Numbered from the stretch's first letter, positions 1-11,360 are shown. The stretch: DNA of 64,000 nucleotides from Jaltomata sinuosa (GCA_003996215.1 QJPP01003489.1:1-64000); one strand, 5' to 3'. Notes: generated from the sequence alone by a model not told the origin. Program-made: numbers and translations.

Positions 1-1978
1 TGAGCCGCTGGGCTAAATTATATTTGTGTGCGAGCATATCATCCATGAAAAAGGTTTTCCCTGCATGTTTTACTTTGGTTTTGGCTGCGATCCACTATAG
101 ATGGTTTTTCCCAAACTTGCATGGCCCCGGGGGGGCCTTTTTGGTTTAATTTAGTGATGACATGAGATTTTGGATGATTTCGCACTGATTTCCTACTGAT
201 ATTAGGCTCTGCTGGGCAGAGTACTAGCCCTGATTTTCTACTGATACTAGGCTCTGCTGGGCGGAGTACTACACTTGATTTCCTACTGATACTGGGCTCT
301 GCTGGGCAGAGCACTAGACCTGATTTCTTACTGATTTAGACCTGGATACGCTCTTGGCACCCTTTGAGAGTGTTATTGAGACTTTTATCACTGATTTAGA
401 CCCGAGTACACTTTGGACACCCTTTTGAGAGGGTCTTTTGAGACTAATACTACTATTTTAGACCCAGTTCAATTATGGGTACGTACTTTGAAGCTATGCT
501 TCACTGAGATTTTACGTTTGTTACTGTATGTGGTCAAGGACCTCTATGGGCTCTCTGTTCCAGGACATGGCTAGGAGTCAAGCATGCGGGAGGAGGGGTA
601 TATGGTGTAGGATGAGGTATAGCAGGCACGTCCCACCATGGTCCTCCTGTCGGTGCGCCGGGTGTGTTTGGGGAGGTGCATACAGAGTTAGTATTATCGG
701 TTCCATAATTATCATCATCATGCATATTTCACTTGGATTCCACCCTTGTTTGCTGTGTGTTCAGTGTATGCTCTGGTTGTATGGGCGGTCAGAGGGTTTG
801 TTTTCACTTGATTGTGTTCCTCGGTTGTATGGGTGGATATTGGAACTGTAGATAGTTTAGATTACTCTTGTCTCTTTATAGAGCTGGTTATGGTCCTTGT
901 TTCTTGGTGACTTAGCGGTTATTAGCCTGTTGAGGCTCCGATTGTGGGAATTTGATTATTGAGAGGGCTAGGGAGTCCTATCCTATGGAGGCACTTTTGT
1001 GTGGCCTTCTGAGCAGAGTGTGAGCTTCTGGTTCCATCCTCATCAAGATTTGAGTAGTATCTCTCGGTTATTGTGGCTTAGTTGTTCCATCCTAGGTTGA
1101 TACTTGTGAGGTTGATCTCTGTTTATATTATCTTTGAAGTTGGATTCGTTGAATGTTTTCCTTTAGTATATTGATTCCTTCTTGAGTATGTGAAGTTGAT
1201 TCCTTCCTTCCTTTTACTTGAGGTTACCGGTATACCGCCATATTTTCTAAACTCTCTCATTTTATATATACTATTGTTGCAAGGATTCCAGGTGCGTTCT
1301 TCTTTCTTACACCTGTGTTTCTGTGTTATGTATATGTTTGTGTTAGCATGTATACTTGTAACTCGTGGTTGATTTCTCCTTGTGCTAGTTCCTTGTGCTT
1401 CTTCCTTGCTGCTGTGACTGCTTTCTTGTGTTCTGCTTATTACTGTTTTTATATCGTATATGCGCTCAGTCGATGATGCCTACTGAGTACCCGTTGTCTT
1501 GGTACTCAAACTACACTTCTGCACTTCTTGGTGCAGATATTAGTTGAGCTTTTGTCATGTATCGCGTTGGAGACTCGTCCAGCCTTTGGGAGATTCGGGA
1601 CTAGGGTAAGCGCCTGACGGTCGGGGCTTGTCTACATCTCATCTGTTGTACTGTTGCTCCTTGTACTTTTGGAGACAGATCTATATTGCATTTGTTACTT
1701 CTAGCACTTGTATTCTATTAGAAGCTTTTGTATTGTCGATACCAAGTCTTGGGGTTGGTGTAGTATCCTTGTATTTATATATATATATATATATATATAT
1801 TTCAGGTTGTTGCTTCCGCGTTGTCTTATTTTTTACATTCTGCTTCCTCTTATTCCGCTTATTGTGCATTTTGGTTAGGTAGTAGCTCATTACTAATCGT
1901 TCCGGGCTACGGAGATTGGTTCGCCTACTGGGGGATTGTAGGTGCCATCATGACCTGAGAAATCAGGTCGTGACATAT
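1..1978 (+). mobile_element. LTR of chromovirus G, cut by window edge
   Basis: This is LTR sequence in plus orientation, 3' end at 1978 (...GGTCGTGACA). It is homologous to the reverse complement of 19254-19928 plus 27648-28640, the minus-strand LTR of element H. The shared blocks include the box around 200-330 with repeated 'ctgatactaggctctgctggg'-like units, the stretch near 1200-1300, and the terminal stretch 1900-1978. The start lies left of the window. No PBS follows 1978, so it is a 3' LTR or a solo LTR. It abuts the 3' end of H pol head-on, so it is a separate insertion and not H's own 3' LTR. Family assignment (Tekay/Del-like chromovirus) rests on its similarity to H. Confidence 0.8.
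1776..1800. repeat. (TA)n microsatellite in the G LTR
   Basis: About 12 TA units run without interruption. The equivalent position in the H LTR (near 19420-19440) has only a few TA steps, so the array expanded in this copy. Confidence 0.9.
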
Positions 1979-2568
1979 ACTAAAGGAAAACTACCAAAAA
2001 CCTTAACCCCCTTACCAGCAAAACTAGACAACAACCTCCAACTCAAAAGCTCAAAAGGCCAATCAACTGAACTGAACCTCAAGAAACTCAATCGAAACAC
2101 ACCAACACAACACAGATACCAAGAGAATTAAGGCGATCAACACACAGAACTAGTAACCTTGATACCACAACCAGGATCACTCAGAAAGCCACCACTTCAA
2201 CCTTCTAACTCATGAATTCTTTGGTCCGCAAAACCCTTCTGTCTATCCTGAATCATTTGCACCTGAACCATAAAGCCGCACACAGGTCAAACACCCAAGC
2301 TACCCTCGAAACCTCAATGGACCCACCGGAGGTCTATAGTTCCCGCTACACTTAGCCTCGAATAATGTCACCTTCAAACTTGAACTCTATCCAAACCAGG
2401 CTACATTCCACGAGCCTCTGACACCTAAAATACCAACATGTAGCATACCCTCGAGAACTAGAGTAGTCTGTCCCATGGGCCATTAACCAGCGGACGGACA
2501 CCTGCGCTAAGATCAACCTCGATACCCAAACTCATTTGAACCAAACATCAGAACTCAACTACAACTGG
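1979..2568 (-). pseudogene. H pol, integrase C-terminal part
   Basis: Read on the minus strand from 2568 to 1979, short pieces match the C-terminal half of a chromovirus integrase in order: the region around the third catalytic acid, a piece like 'YRPPVGPFEVSRV', then 'IQDRQKGFADQRIHELE', and finally 'KGVKVFGSFPLV' near 1980-2020, which corresponds to the extreme end of the polyprotein. Frames change and stops are frequent, so nothing is expressible. The upstream part of the same gene is at 15826 and above; element A separates the two. The pol end stops at 1979, where the oppositely oriented LTR G begins. Confidence 0.65.
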
Positions 2569-4648
2569 TGGTGACACCTAATTTTGGCCTAATATTTTTT
2601 AAATTATTATTTTAAATCTTTTATTTATTAAATTGCACAAAATATATTTTTCTCATATTTTTTCAATGTTAATACAATTTATTGATAATTATCCTCATTT
2701 TTGAAAATATTGAGATTTTTATCTAATTTTAATCATTTAGTTAATTTTATTTATCATTAATTTTTATCATAGTTATTTGCATATAAATGAATATTATTTC
2801 GTTTTTGTCAAATCATAAGTCGTTTTTATATAAATCACATTTTTTTACATATTATTTGATATATCTTTTATTAATTTTTTATCATAGTATGTTAATACAT
2901 AAGTCGAAGAAGATATTCTTTACACATATAAACAAATAGCTCATGGTTCTAGGTAAACCATGGTTTCAGCACATAATTTTAATAGCCCATAGTTTTGTTT
3001 AACCACATAAATGGTTTAAGGTTTTAAAGTTTTCTATAAAGTGTCTCATACCCTCAACAAATTCTTGGTGATGGAAATTTCCAAAATTAGCAAAAGAAAT
3101 GGAGCTTTTTCTCTCTCCAAAGTCCCAAAATAGCTGCCTCCTTTTCCGGCCACCACCCACCGGAGCTCCAATCACCACCTAGCCATACCTCACCACCGTT
3201 TCTCTCTTCCTCACCTCCTTTGCAACAACCACGAAAGGAACCAGCCATTACCACCAACGACCAGCTTTACACTGGAGCACAACCAGCGATGCAATAGTCT
3301 CGCCACCACTTCCTCTTCTCCATTGTCTTCCATTAATGGTGAACTTGAAGCCACCACAAAACAGTCACAAACTCCAACCCAAACAACCCGACAACAACCC
3401 AGCAACATCTCAAACCCGAAAACCCACTGCCTCCATTGCATTTCCCCTTTGTCTTGCTCGAGTTCTACCATGAAAATCATCACAACACCACACATCCACC
3501 CCCCGTTTCTCATTATTTTGTTCAGATCCGGCCGGAAATGACCCTCAATTACAAACCCCATAGCTGGAGAAGGTTCCGGCACACCATAATTGTAAACACA
3601 TCGCCACTGATTTTCTTAGTTAAATTTTTTAATAACTTGCAGGTATTTTAGGTCATTATTGATTTAGACATTTTGGTAAATTTTAATGTTATATTTATTT
3701 ACACTGATGTCTTAGTTTTTATTTGTTGTTGCTTAATATTGCTTCTTCTCTATTATTTTGATATATATGTGTTTGCTACTGTTGTTTGACTATAAGTTTG
3801 GTGCTTGGTTATGTGCAGATTCATTCACATTTCTTTAATATTGTTTTTCTTGGGATATTAGTTCATCTGGGCAGATACTATAAATTTAACTGGCCAATTA
3901 AAGAATTTTTTTGTGAGATTATCGAGGCCTTCCCATAATAAAAGATAATAAAAGATGAATGTTATTTTGAGTTCTATTATTTCATATCGAATATCAATTT
4001 ACATGGATGATGAAAATTTTTATATCGATTTCCAAGGCATTCATTGTATATAAGACGGATTTTATTTTTTCTTGTTATTATATTAATTCAATTTGATAAA
4101 TATTCGTTCAATACTAATACTTTTACTAAGTGTGTTTACAGGTACTCGGAGTTGCTTTCCGAAGAAGACACTCAAATTAAAATTCAAAGATCTTGTAATA
4201 ATTCTTTATTGTATTTATTCATTTTAGTTGTCGATAGGCAAATATTAGATCATTTCTTAACAAATTTTGACTAAACGATAGGGAAATATTAGGTTGTTTC
4301 ATAAAGGATTTTTCTCGGATTTTTCGAGTTTTTGGAGAGTCTTTTTGTCTAACTTTGAAGAACCGAGGTATTTATTTTATCTCCTCAATTGAAAAAAATA
4401 AATTCAGCCGGGAACTACCATTGTGGATTTCAAAGGATGCCTAACTCCTTCCCTTCAAAATAACTTGAACCCTTACCTAGAATCTAAGTGGTTTAATAGA
4501 CTAAAAAAGTTTTCTTTAATTAAAAAGTTTCTTAGTCTTACTAAAATTAGGTAGTGACTCTCTAAAAATTATTCTTTTAATTATTTAATTTAATTATTTT
4601 TTTAGAGTCCTGAAGTTGTGTCTTATCATGAAAAATAGGATCATAACA
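2569..4648 (+). repeat. A 5' LTR
   Basis: 2080 bp, TG...CA. AT-rich up to 3080, then a C-rich CCACC/CACCGG-type stretch at 3120-3540 that looks like an untranslated leader, then AT-rich again. The copy at 13704-15820 is colinear with scattered substitutions and small indels. An antisense frame over the C-rich part stays open in both copies but resembles no protein I know. Confidence 0.92.
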
Positions 4649-4651
4649 GAA

Positions 4652-4669
4652 TGACGACTCCGCTTGGGA
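4652..4669 (+). other. A primer binding site
   Basis: TGACGACTCCGCTTGGGA begins three bases after the LTR. It resembles the TGGCGACTC...TGGGGA primer site of Tat/Ogre elements (arginine tRNA, from family knowledge), with a few changes that fit decay. Confidence 0.7.
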
Positions 4670-6949
4670 TTAAAGGTTCTAACTATTATGAATTCATATT
4701 TTCAATTAAGGAAATTTTAACTTTGTACAAGTTTTTGCTTATTTTTGCACCTTGTATATATTGTTGATTATTTATAAATTGTATATTCTTTACATTATTT
4801 AATTATCCATTCATTATTTGTTTATTTTTAAATGATACTTATCATTACATTCATGACATATTTCAGCCAATTGACATTTATTTTATTTTGAATCTCTAAA
4901 GGACGCTTATGCGGGTCACAACCGTTTCTATCATTTGAAAACCAAACATTTCTCGGAGTACCCTGGCGGGTAGTTGGATTGCTGGCCAATCCAATAATCG
5001 TCATTTCTCCACCCCAAGTTGTCCGCTTTGGTTTCCAGTCTATTATTTCAAAACTCACTCTAAACACCTAGCGTAGAGCGAAATCAAATCCCTTAAGTAG
5101 AACATTGGCCTAAGTTAACCCAATACGTAAGGCGCATTGAGCTTATTAGTAAGACCACCTTGTGTCTAATTGGTCCACGACCAAAAGGACAATCATCCAA
5201 TTACTTGACAAACTTAAAGGATGCGTATGTCAAGTTGTACAAACCATTGTCCCTCCGGGTTGAAAATTTATTATTTTTATAGATAATTTTTTATCAAAAG
5301 ATAATCTTCATTCGAAAGGTTGTACTCTTGCATGAGACTGATGTTTATTTGTACATCCCTTCCACATTTTTTATCCTTATTTTGTTTATTCATAAATTTG
5401 TATAAATATTTTTTTTTGAAGGGCAATGGAGCATTTCACAAATGACATATACATCCTTCAATCGTTGGGCCTACCTTTATCTTTAAAGGTCACATGTATA
5501 CAAGGGCACGTTATGCATTATTTATATGCTAAATGCTACTTAAATCATTTTATCCTAGTTATTTGATATACATGTCTTGCTTTAAACATGATTTTTTTAT
5601 TCCAATGGTTGGAACTATGTTTAACCTGATTTCTGGCTCGACGGGATATGTAGGTGCCACACTGGCTCAGTTATATTCCCCATAAGCTTTCCAATCATTT
5701 GCAAAGGAAATTGGGGCAGAATTTTTGAGAAGGTCTCAAAAATTCTACAGAAGATGGTGTTTGCTACAAGATTGAATACACAGAGTTGTTGAAGTCAAAA
5801 CTGGGCAGAAATTTTTAAGAAGGTCCTCAAAAATTCCACCAGAATAACAAAGAGAGAAACATCTTATGTTAAACTCCATGAAGCGTCAAACAGACAAATC
5901 ATGAGAGCTTTTGATTGAGTTATGACACTCCATTTTATTATTTTTTCATGATTATCCTATTTTCACTCATTTCTCTTTGCATTAACTTTTGTGCATATTT
6001 TTAACATTCTTTCAAAGATGAACCATTTTATGTCATATTTGCTCGAACTACGCACACTTGATTCTCATCCCTTGGGTGAGATATGTAGGCAGCCCTTTTT
6101 GGGTTCGGTATTTCTTATTTAAGAAATCAAAAAAAAAAAATTTCTTAAGAATCACATTTTTGACTTGATTAGTGCCAAAACGGTTAGAAATGTGTAAAAT
6201 AATTGGCATAATTGAGAATGTTGACTTTGGGGTAAATCATTATTTGTTTTGGTACCTCTTAGTCGTATCTTTGTGACGTTTGATAATATTCTCTTGCATG
6301 CCTTCAAGATAAGAATAAAATCAACCTCATTGTTTCATGGGCATTGTGTCGTGAGCTTTTAGATTAAATTCAATTGCATCGCACTTTTGATCTAGAACTT
6401 GGCCTAAATATTTGTTGAGGTGAAACTCTGAGTAACATTTGATTTGAGAAAGAATTGTAAGCCTTCTTTGACCCATTTGTGACTTTCAAACCTACCAAAT
6501 GATATTAATCTTAGTGTGTCCATACTTTGAGCCTGAAAGCCTTTTCTTTGGAGAACCACATCTTAGCCTATACCTTTCTGAGTGCTCACCTGCACTATCC
6601 TCTCTTGGCCTGACCTTCTTTAGCGCACTGAATACGTGCAAATTATAAAAAATAAGGTTCAAGCTTGAAGATGCCAAAGGAAAAAGATGCAAAGTCTCTG
6701 AAAGTCAAGGATATAAAACAGCTTCAAAAGAAAAAAAAAAGGGTCAAAAACTCTCCAAAAGGTCAAGACAAGGAGAAACAGCAAAGAAAAATACTCCAAT
6801 AATAATGGAGAAGTTACAGAAAGAAGAAAACATCAGAAAAAAGGGAGAGAAGACTTCGACAAGCAAAAATTCAAAGAAGTCAAAACAAAAAAAGGCACAA
6901 CAAAAAAGTTCAAGTGCCAAAGGTACAACAAAAAGCACAGATTCAGTCC
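4670..6949 (+). other. A internal leader, non-coding
   Basis: About 2.3 kb without recognisable protein. It contains two related short motifs, GATATGTAGGTGCCACACTG near 5646 and GATATGTAGGCAGCCC near 6080, each in a 'change of G-rich leader' context often seen in Tat-like leaders. There is also an A-rich stretch at 6127-6142 and an A/G-rich stretch at 6720-6920. Open frames here are short and unrelated to gag or pol. Confidence 0.6.
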
Positions 6950-7200
6950 AATGCTCAAGGAGAGATTAAGTCACTTTTATCCAAAATAAATATCCTACCC
7001 ATCCCTAAGCCTACATTACAAGACTCACAAGCCCTACATGATCTCATTTAAAATGTTCTCACATTAGTGGAGATTTACATGAAGGCCAAGCATATGTCAT
7101 CACAATTGCATGCATTGAACATTTTTCTGAGTGTGAGTGTTCTTTGAAAATATCCTCAAATCAAATACTTCAGATATGTGCAAATGAGGACTTTCTTTGT
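6950..7200 (+). repeat. 3' non-coding module shared by A and the Athila-like elements
   Basis: A series of short blocks in fixed order: 'atccctaagcctacattacaag', 'cattagtggagatttacatgaagg', 'ccaagcatatg', and 'tgagtgtgagtg'. The same order appears in B (11600-11830), C2 (37470-37640), and on the minus strand in E (21740-21880), D (40310-40470) and F (43830-44010). In every element it lies roughly 0.5-1 kb or more upstream of the 3' LTR. Function unknown. Confidence 0.65.
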
Positions 7201-7759
7201 GGTAAGGGTACTTGAAATATAAGGATATGTGTAGTTCAAAATCTTTATTTGAAACAAGATGAATAAATCTTTTCGATACTTAGGTATGTTTGAGATACAA
7301 CTTGAAGCTATAGGAATTACCTCGAAGTCAATCTTAGTAAAATGAGAAGCAAATGAGAATTTTGTTTATGCAATGCTAAATGTTGGAATGAACTACATTC
7401 AATACTTGATTCTCTCTTCACATGCTTCATTGTTCAAAATGAAATTGGGGTAAGCACCCACCTTTCTAACTACCTGCCAAGTGCATTTTCTTGTTAAAGT
7501 TGTTGTCAACTTGTCAAACTGACATGTTGAGTTGTTACCTTGCCAAATACACATATTTTTTAAAAAAAAATTACGTTGTCATCCCATTTAAAATGACGTA
7601 TTTTTTAAGTTTGATCGTCACTTCTATATTTGTGATGTGTTATGTTAGATCATCACCTATTTCATTGTGACATTGTATTTGCTACTAATAAGTTTAGTGT
7701 AGATGGTTATGAGATGTTAGAAAGTCACACCGTTCAAAGTGACATGTGATATTTAAATT

Positions 7760-8396
7760 GGCGTCAAAGTGATCCGACTTTTTAGATAATCATCAAGGTG
7801 ATGACCATTCATCTAGACCATCAAGGAAACGATCATTTATCCAAACTGGCATCAAAGTGACTCCACTCAATTCTCGGTGTCAAAGTGACTCTATTTATCT
7901 GGACCGGCATTAAGGTGACTCCACTCAATCTTTGGTGTCAAGGTGACTCTATTTATCTAGACCAGTGTCACAGTGACTCCACTCAATTTTTGATTTCAAA
8001 GTGACTCCATTTATCCAGACCGGTCTCAAGGTGACTCCATTCAATCATTGGTGTCAAAGTGGCTCCACTTATCTAGACCGGTGTCAAAGTAACTTCACTC
8101 AATCTTCAGTTTCAAAGTGACTCCATTTATCCAAACCAGCGTCAAGGTGAATCCATTCAATCTTTGGTGTCAAAGTGACTCCACTTATTCATACCGGTGT
8201 CAAAGTGACTTCACTTTTTCAAATCGGTGTCAAGGTGACTTCATTTATCTAGACTGGTGTCAAGGTGACCCACTCAATCTTTGGTGTCAAAGTGATTCCA
8301 CTTATCCAGACCGGCATCAAGGTGATTTCAATTATTCAAATTTGGTATCAAGGTGACTCCACTCAATCCAAAATGGTGTCAAGGTGATTCTACATA
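7760..8396. repeat. Tandem array 1 in A (about 58-bp dimer of 29-bp halves)
   Basis: About 11 copies of a 58-bp unit. One half reads like GTGTCAAAGTGACTCCACTT and the other like AAGGTGACTCCACTCAATC. Copies differ at several positions, so the array is not fresh. It lies in the 3' untranslated part of A, where Tat/Ogre elements are known to carry hypervariable tandem repeats. Confidence 0.9.
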
Positions 8397-8400
8397 TCAA

Positions 8401-9154
8401 ATTCAAGTTAGGTCATCCGCTTTTCAACAAGACAAGTTGGGAAGCCACCTTATTCAAAGTGATATATCACATTCAAGTTGGGTCATCTGCCTTTCAATGA
8501 GACAAGTTGGGTCATCTGCTTTTCAATAAGACAAGTTGGGTCATCCGCCTTTCAATGGGACACGATTGGGTAGTCTACTCTTCAAAGAGACAAGTTTGGG
8601 TCATCCGCTTTTCAATGAGACAAGTTGGGTCATTCGCCTTTCAACGAGACAAGATTGGGTCGTCTGTCCTTCAATGAGACAAAGTTGGGTCGTCCGCCTT
8701 TCAAAGAGACAAGATTGGATCATCTGTCCTTCAATGAGACAAAGTTGGGTCATTCGCCTTTCAAAAAGACAAGATTGGGTCGTCCGCCTTTCAATGAGAT
8801 AAGAATGAGTTGTCCGCCTTTCAATGAGACCAAATTTGATCGTCGCCTTTCAACAAGACAAATTGGGAAGCCATCTCATTCTAAGTGGCATAACACATTT
8901 AAGTTAGGTTGTCCGCCTTTCAACGAGGCAAGTTGGGAAGCCACCTCATTCAAAGTGTCATATCACATTCAATTTGGGTCGTTCGCATTTCAACGAGACA
9001 TGATTAGGTCATTCGCCTTTCAAAGAGGCAAATTGAGAAGCTACGTCATTCAAAGTGGCATATCACATTCAAGTTGGGTTATCCGCCTTTCAATGAGACA
9101 TAATGAATTATAACCTTATTCAAAGCAACATATCGATACAAGTTGGGTCGTCCG
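8401..9154. repeat. Tandem array 2 in A (about 30-bp unit), split by B
   Basis: More than 20 copies of a 29-30-bp unit containing TTGGGTCRTCCGCCTTTCAA and GAGACAA. Some units carry an extra stretch with 'ttcaaagtgatatatcacattcaa'-like sequence. The array is interrupted at 9154 by element B and resumes at 13392 with GTCCGCCTTTCAAT. Because the unit length is near a multiple of three, long open frames with 10-residue periodicity appear; I regard them as by-products. Confidence 0.92.
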
Positions 9155-9304
9155 TGATGTGACGCTAATTTACGTCACTTTCGACTCCTTTTTACTAAGA
9201 ACAATCGTACGTTTTCAAGCAACCGTTGTTGTTTTTGATGTTTTTATGTTGTATTTGTAGGAAATGGAAGCAAACACGAGAACGGAAGAAAATACGCGAA
9301 AAAC

Positions 9305-9490
9305 AACATTCTACCTAAGAGTGACGGCCTGAGTGACGGCCCGTCACAAGGCTGACGGTCCGTCACTGGGACCGTCAACTTAAGGCAGCAACACTGCCAA
9401 GCAGTGACGGCCCAGGCGACGGTCCGTCACTGCCCTGACGGTCCGTCAAGCCTGGCCGTCACGCTTAGGCAGTGGCCTCAGGCGGCGACC
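9305..9490. promoter_or_regulatory. B LTR palindromic block (TGACGG/CCGTCA theme)
   Basis: A GC-rich island in AT-rich DNA with repeated dyads such as GTGACGGCCCGTCAC and TGACGGTCCGTCA, about eight half-sites in 180 bp, ending some 50 bp upstream of the TATA box. The second LTR has the same block at 12240-12425. TGACG is also the core of plant bZIP (as-1-like) sites, so an enhancer role is plausible; this is inference. Confidence 0.75.
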
Positions 9491-9539
9491 CGCGTTTTGG
9501 GGATTCCTAGCCCGTTTTGGTTTTGGTTTCTTTGACTCC

Positions 9540-9547
9540 TATAAATA
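9540..9547 (+). promoter_or_regulatory. B 5' LTR TATA box
   Basis: TATAAATA in the context CTCCTATAAATACCC, just downstream of the palindromic block. A good plant core promoter match. The start site is expected about 30 bp further on. Confidence 0.8.
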
Positions 9548-10465
9548 CCCTATGTTAGGTTTATGTAATTATTACTCACCCAATAGTTTTAGAATAGTTT
9601 TTAGTCAATTTTTGAGAGCAACAACACGTTTTCGAATTCTTGAATTCGTGTTCGTGAGTTCTTGGTTTTTCTTGTTCTTGGATTATTGAAGATTGGTTTT
9701 CATTATATTGTAAGAACTTCTTCTCCTTATTATGAATTCAATTCTCTTCTCTTTTCTTTATAGCATGATTAACTAAAACTCCCGCAACTAGGGTTGTGGG
9801 AGCCATGGCAAACGTAGCAATATAAATTCCGGGTAGCGTTGGGTTCGATTTATGTATTGTCACGTTGTTAGTCATACATTATGTCACGTTTTCTAGTGGG
9901 TTGCAAACATTAGAACATGCCTAGGTTTAATTTGCTTGAGAAAGAGATTAAAACCGGGAAACTTGATTAACAACAAGGATTCGAGACTACCAACTCTCGT
10001 CTTAAAGATTAATGCCGTAACTGGATTAATCTACTTGATGTTAGGATTGAGAGCTAAAAAGCACATCTTTTTGAGATCGAGAGAAGATAAAAAGAAATTT
10101 GTTTATTTGGTCGAGAGACGTTTAGACGATACAATTGACGCAATCACATCGTGACATTCATATAGAAAGAACCCGGTTAAGCCTAGAATCGACATTGTTA
10201 CAACGCCATGGTAACCACGTCCCTAGTTCGCATTCTCTCCTACTGATTATTTCTCCTACGTTTATTATTGTTTTGTTTACAATTTGATTACAAAACCCCC
10301 CCTGTTATTTACTGGAAATGATTGACGACTAGTCACATACTTCACTAAAGTCTTAATCATCACCATATTCTCTGTGGGATTCGACCCCAACCTTGTTGGG
10401 TTATATATTTGACAACGATCGCGTATGCTTCTTAAATTGAGGTGTAGTTTGAGCGTTATCAAAAA

Positions 10466-10484
10466 TGGCGCCGTTGACGGGGAA
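10466..10484 (+). other. B primer binding site
   Basis: TGGCGCCGTTGACGGGGAA, four bases after the LTR. It closely matches the aspartate-tRNA type primer site described for Athila/Calypso elements. Confidence 0.85.
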
Positions 10485-10542
10485 TACGGTTTTTGATTAA
10501 GTCTAGTGTGTTTATTTGACTCTTAGTCATTCTGGGGTGTCT

Positions 10543-10622
10543 TGATGAAGTCTGAGTAATCAAGACACCCGCGTCGTGCCGCGACGTTAAATCAGGCGCT
10601 GTATGGGAGGCAACCCATAAAT
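10543..10622 (+). promoter_or_regulatory. B twin-hairpin module
   Basis: Hairpin 1: arms TCTTGAT / ATCAAGA around loop GAAGTCTGAGTA (10542-10567). Hairpin 2: arms TATGGG / CCCATA around loop AGGCAA (10602-10619). Between them lies GTGCCGCGACGTTAAATCAG. In F the same hairpin 1 spans the integrase stop codon, so this marks the pol 3' end retained in B. Confidence 0.8.
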
Positions 10623-11189
10623 TGTTGTTGTATTATAGTCTAATTAATTCGTGGGGAAACCTGTGAGTCACCACCGAGGGGTTTTGTTGCCGATTTCTTT
10701 TCCCTCCGGTGTGCTATCTAGTAGAACCGGCATGTTTAGGTTATTTTAATTTTTTTTTTTTAGTTCTATAGCAAAGCATGCGATTTCTTAGCAAACGAAG
10801 CCCCTTTAAAAATTTTATGGTTTTGAGCTTATGTTGAAACGATTGACTGTCTGGATCCTTGAATATCATTGTGTGAATATGATTAGAATGAGTATGCTTA
10901 AGCCGAGCGGTTGTTTGATAGTTGGTAGCGATATAGTTTCTTGGTGCTAAGAGTGTGTGAGATTAATTGTTATAAATTCTTATTCTGTGCATGCATCTAG
11001 AACTTGCCCGGTCTATTTTGTTAAGTTTGAAGTTTGTTGCTTAGGAAAGGATCGCAGGCCCTTTTTTATGCAGTCCACTTAGCCTATATGACCGTCCAAA
11101 TACAAATAATCCCTTTTGATCCCTGTTTGAGCCGTAATTGACCTTATTCTTTCAATAACCTGTCACCATTCCTGTTTAACTTTGAATCC
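10623..11189 (+). other. B internal non-coding stretch
   Basis: About 570 bp, AT-rich with a T-run at 10751-10762. I see no coding frame or other recognisable structure in it. Confidence 0.6.
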
Positions 11190-11360
11190 CTATCTTGGCC
11201 CTGGTCCTTCTTTGGACATCGTGCACCTCAACGTAGGCAAAACAACCTAAGTTGAGGGTGGCTACTATAGAGGTAAACCCTGTTTTGGCCCTGGTCCTAC
11301 CAATGGACATTGTGCACCTTGACGTAGGCAATCAGCCTAAGTTGAGGGTGGCTACTACAG
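11190..11360 (+). repeat. B duplicated hairpin with internal polypurine-like tract
   Basis: Two tandem copies, about 92 bp apart, of 'ggccctggtcct...ggacat', then a stem CCTCAAC.TAGG paired with CCTAAGTTGAGG, then GGGTGGCTAC (11226-11265 and 11319-11355). AAGTTGAGGGTG is also the sequence of B's own polypurine tract at 12070-12082. F has one copy at 44301-44365 on the minus strand. Confidence 0.75.

Larger units (their letters stand above)
9155..10461 (+). repeat. B 5' LTR
   Basis: 1307 bp. Order: AT-rich start, GC-rich palindromic block (9305-9490), TATA box (9540-9547), AT-rich leader, then the U5 motif with GTGGGATTCGACCCC at 10374-10388. Ends in GCGTTATCA. Confidence 0.95.

Noticed and set aside
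528..851. 107-codon frame in LTR G
   Set aside because: The homologous part of the H LTR does not keep it, and the sequence is LTR promoter/leader DNA.
3211..3582. Antisense open frame in the A LTR, also open at 14250-14549
   Set aside because: Both copies descend from one LTR, the strand is opposite to the element, and no protein resemblance is seen. Openness follows from the C-rich composition of the sense strand.
8117..9113. Long open frames with repeated 10-residue peptides over the tandem arrays
   Set aside because: The unit length is near 30 bp, so any open unit repeats open. Unit-length changes shift the frame, and no start context, codon bias or homology supports a protein.
8401..9154. 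CRISPR-like direct repeats of about 30 bp
   Set aside because: Units are head to tail without unique spacers, degenerate, and lie in a plant retrotransposon.
10374..10388. tRNA-like B-box (GATTCGACCCC) suggesting a tRNA gene or Pol III promoter
   Set aside because: No A-box or cloverleaf can be drawn, and the motif sits at a fixed position in all LTRs as part of U5.
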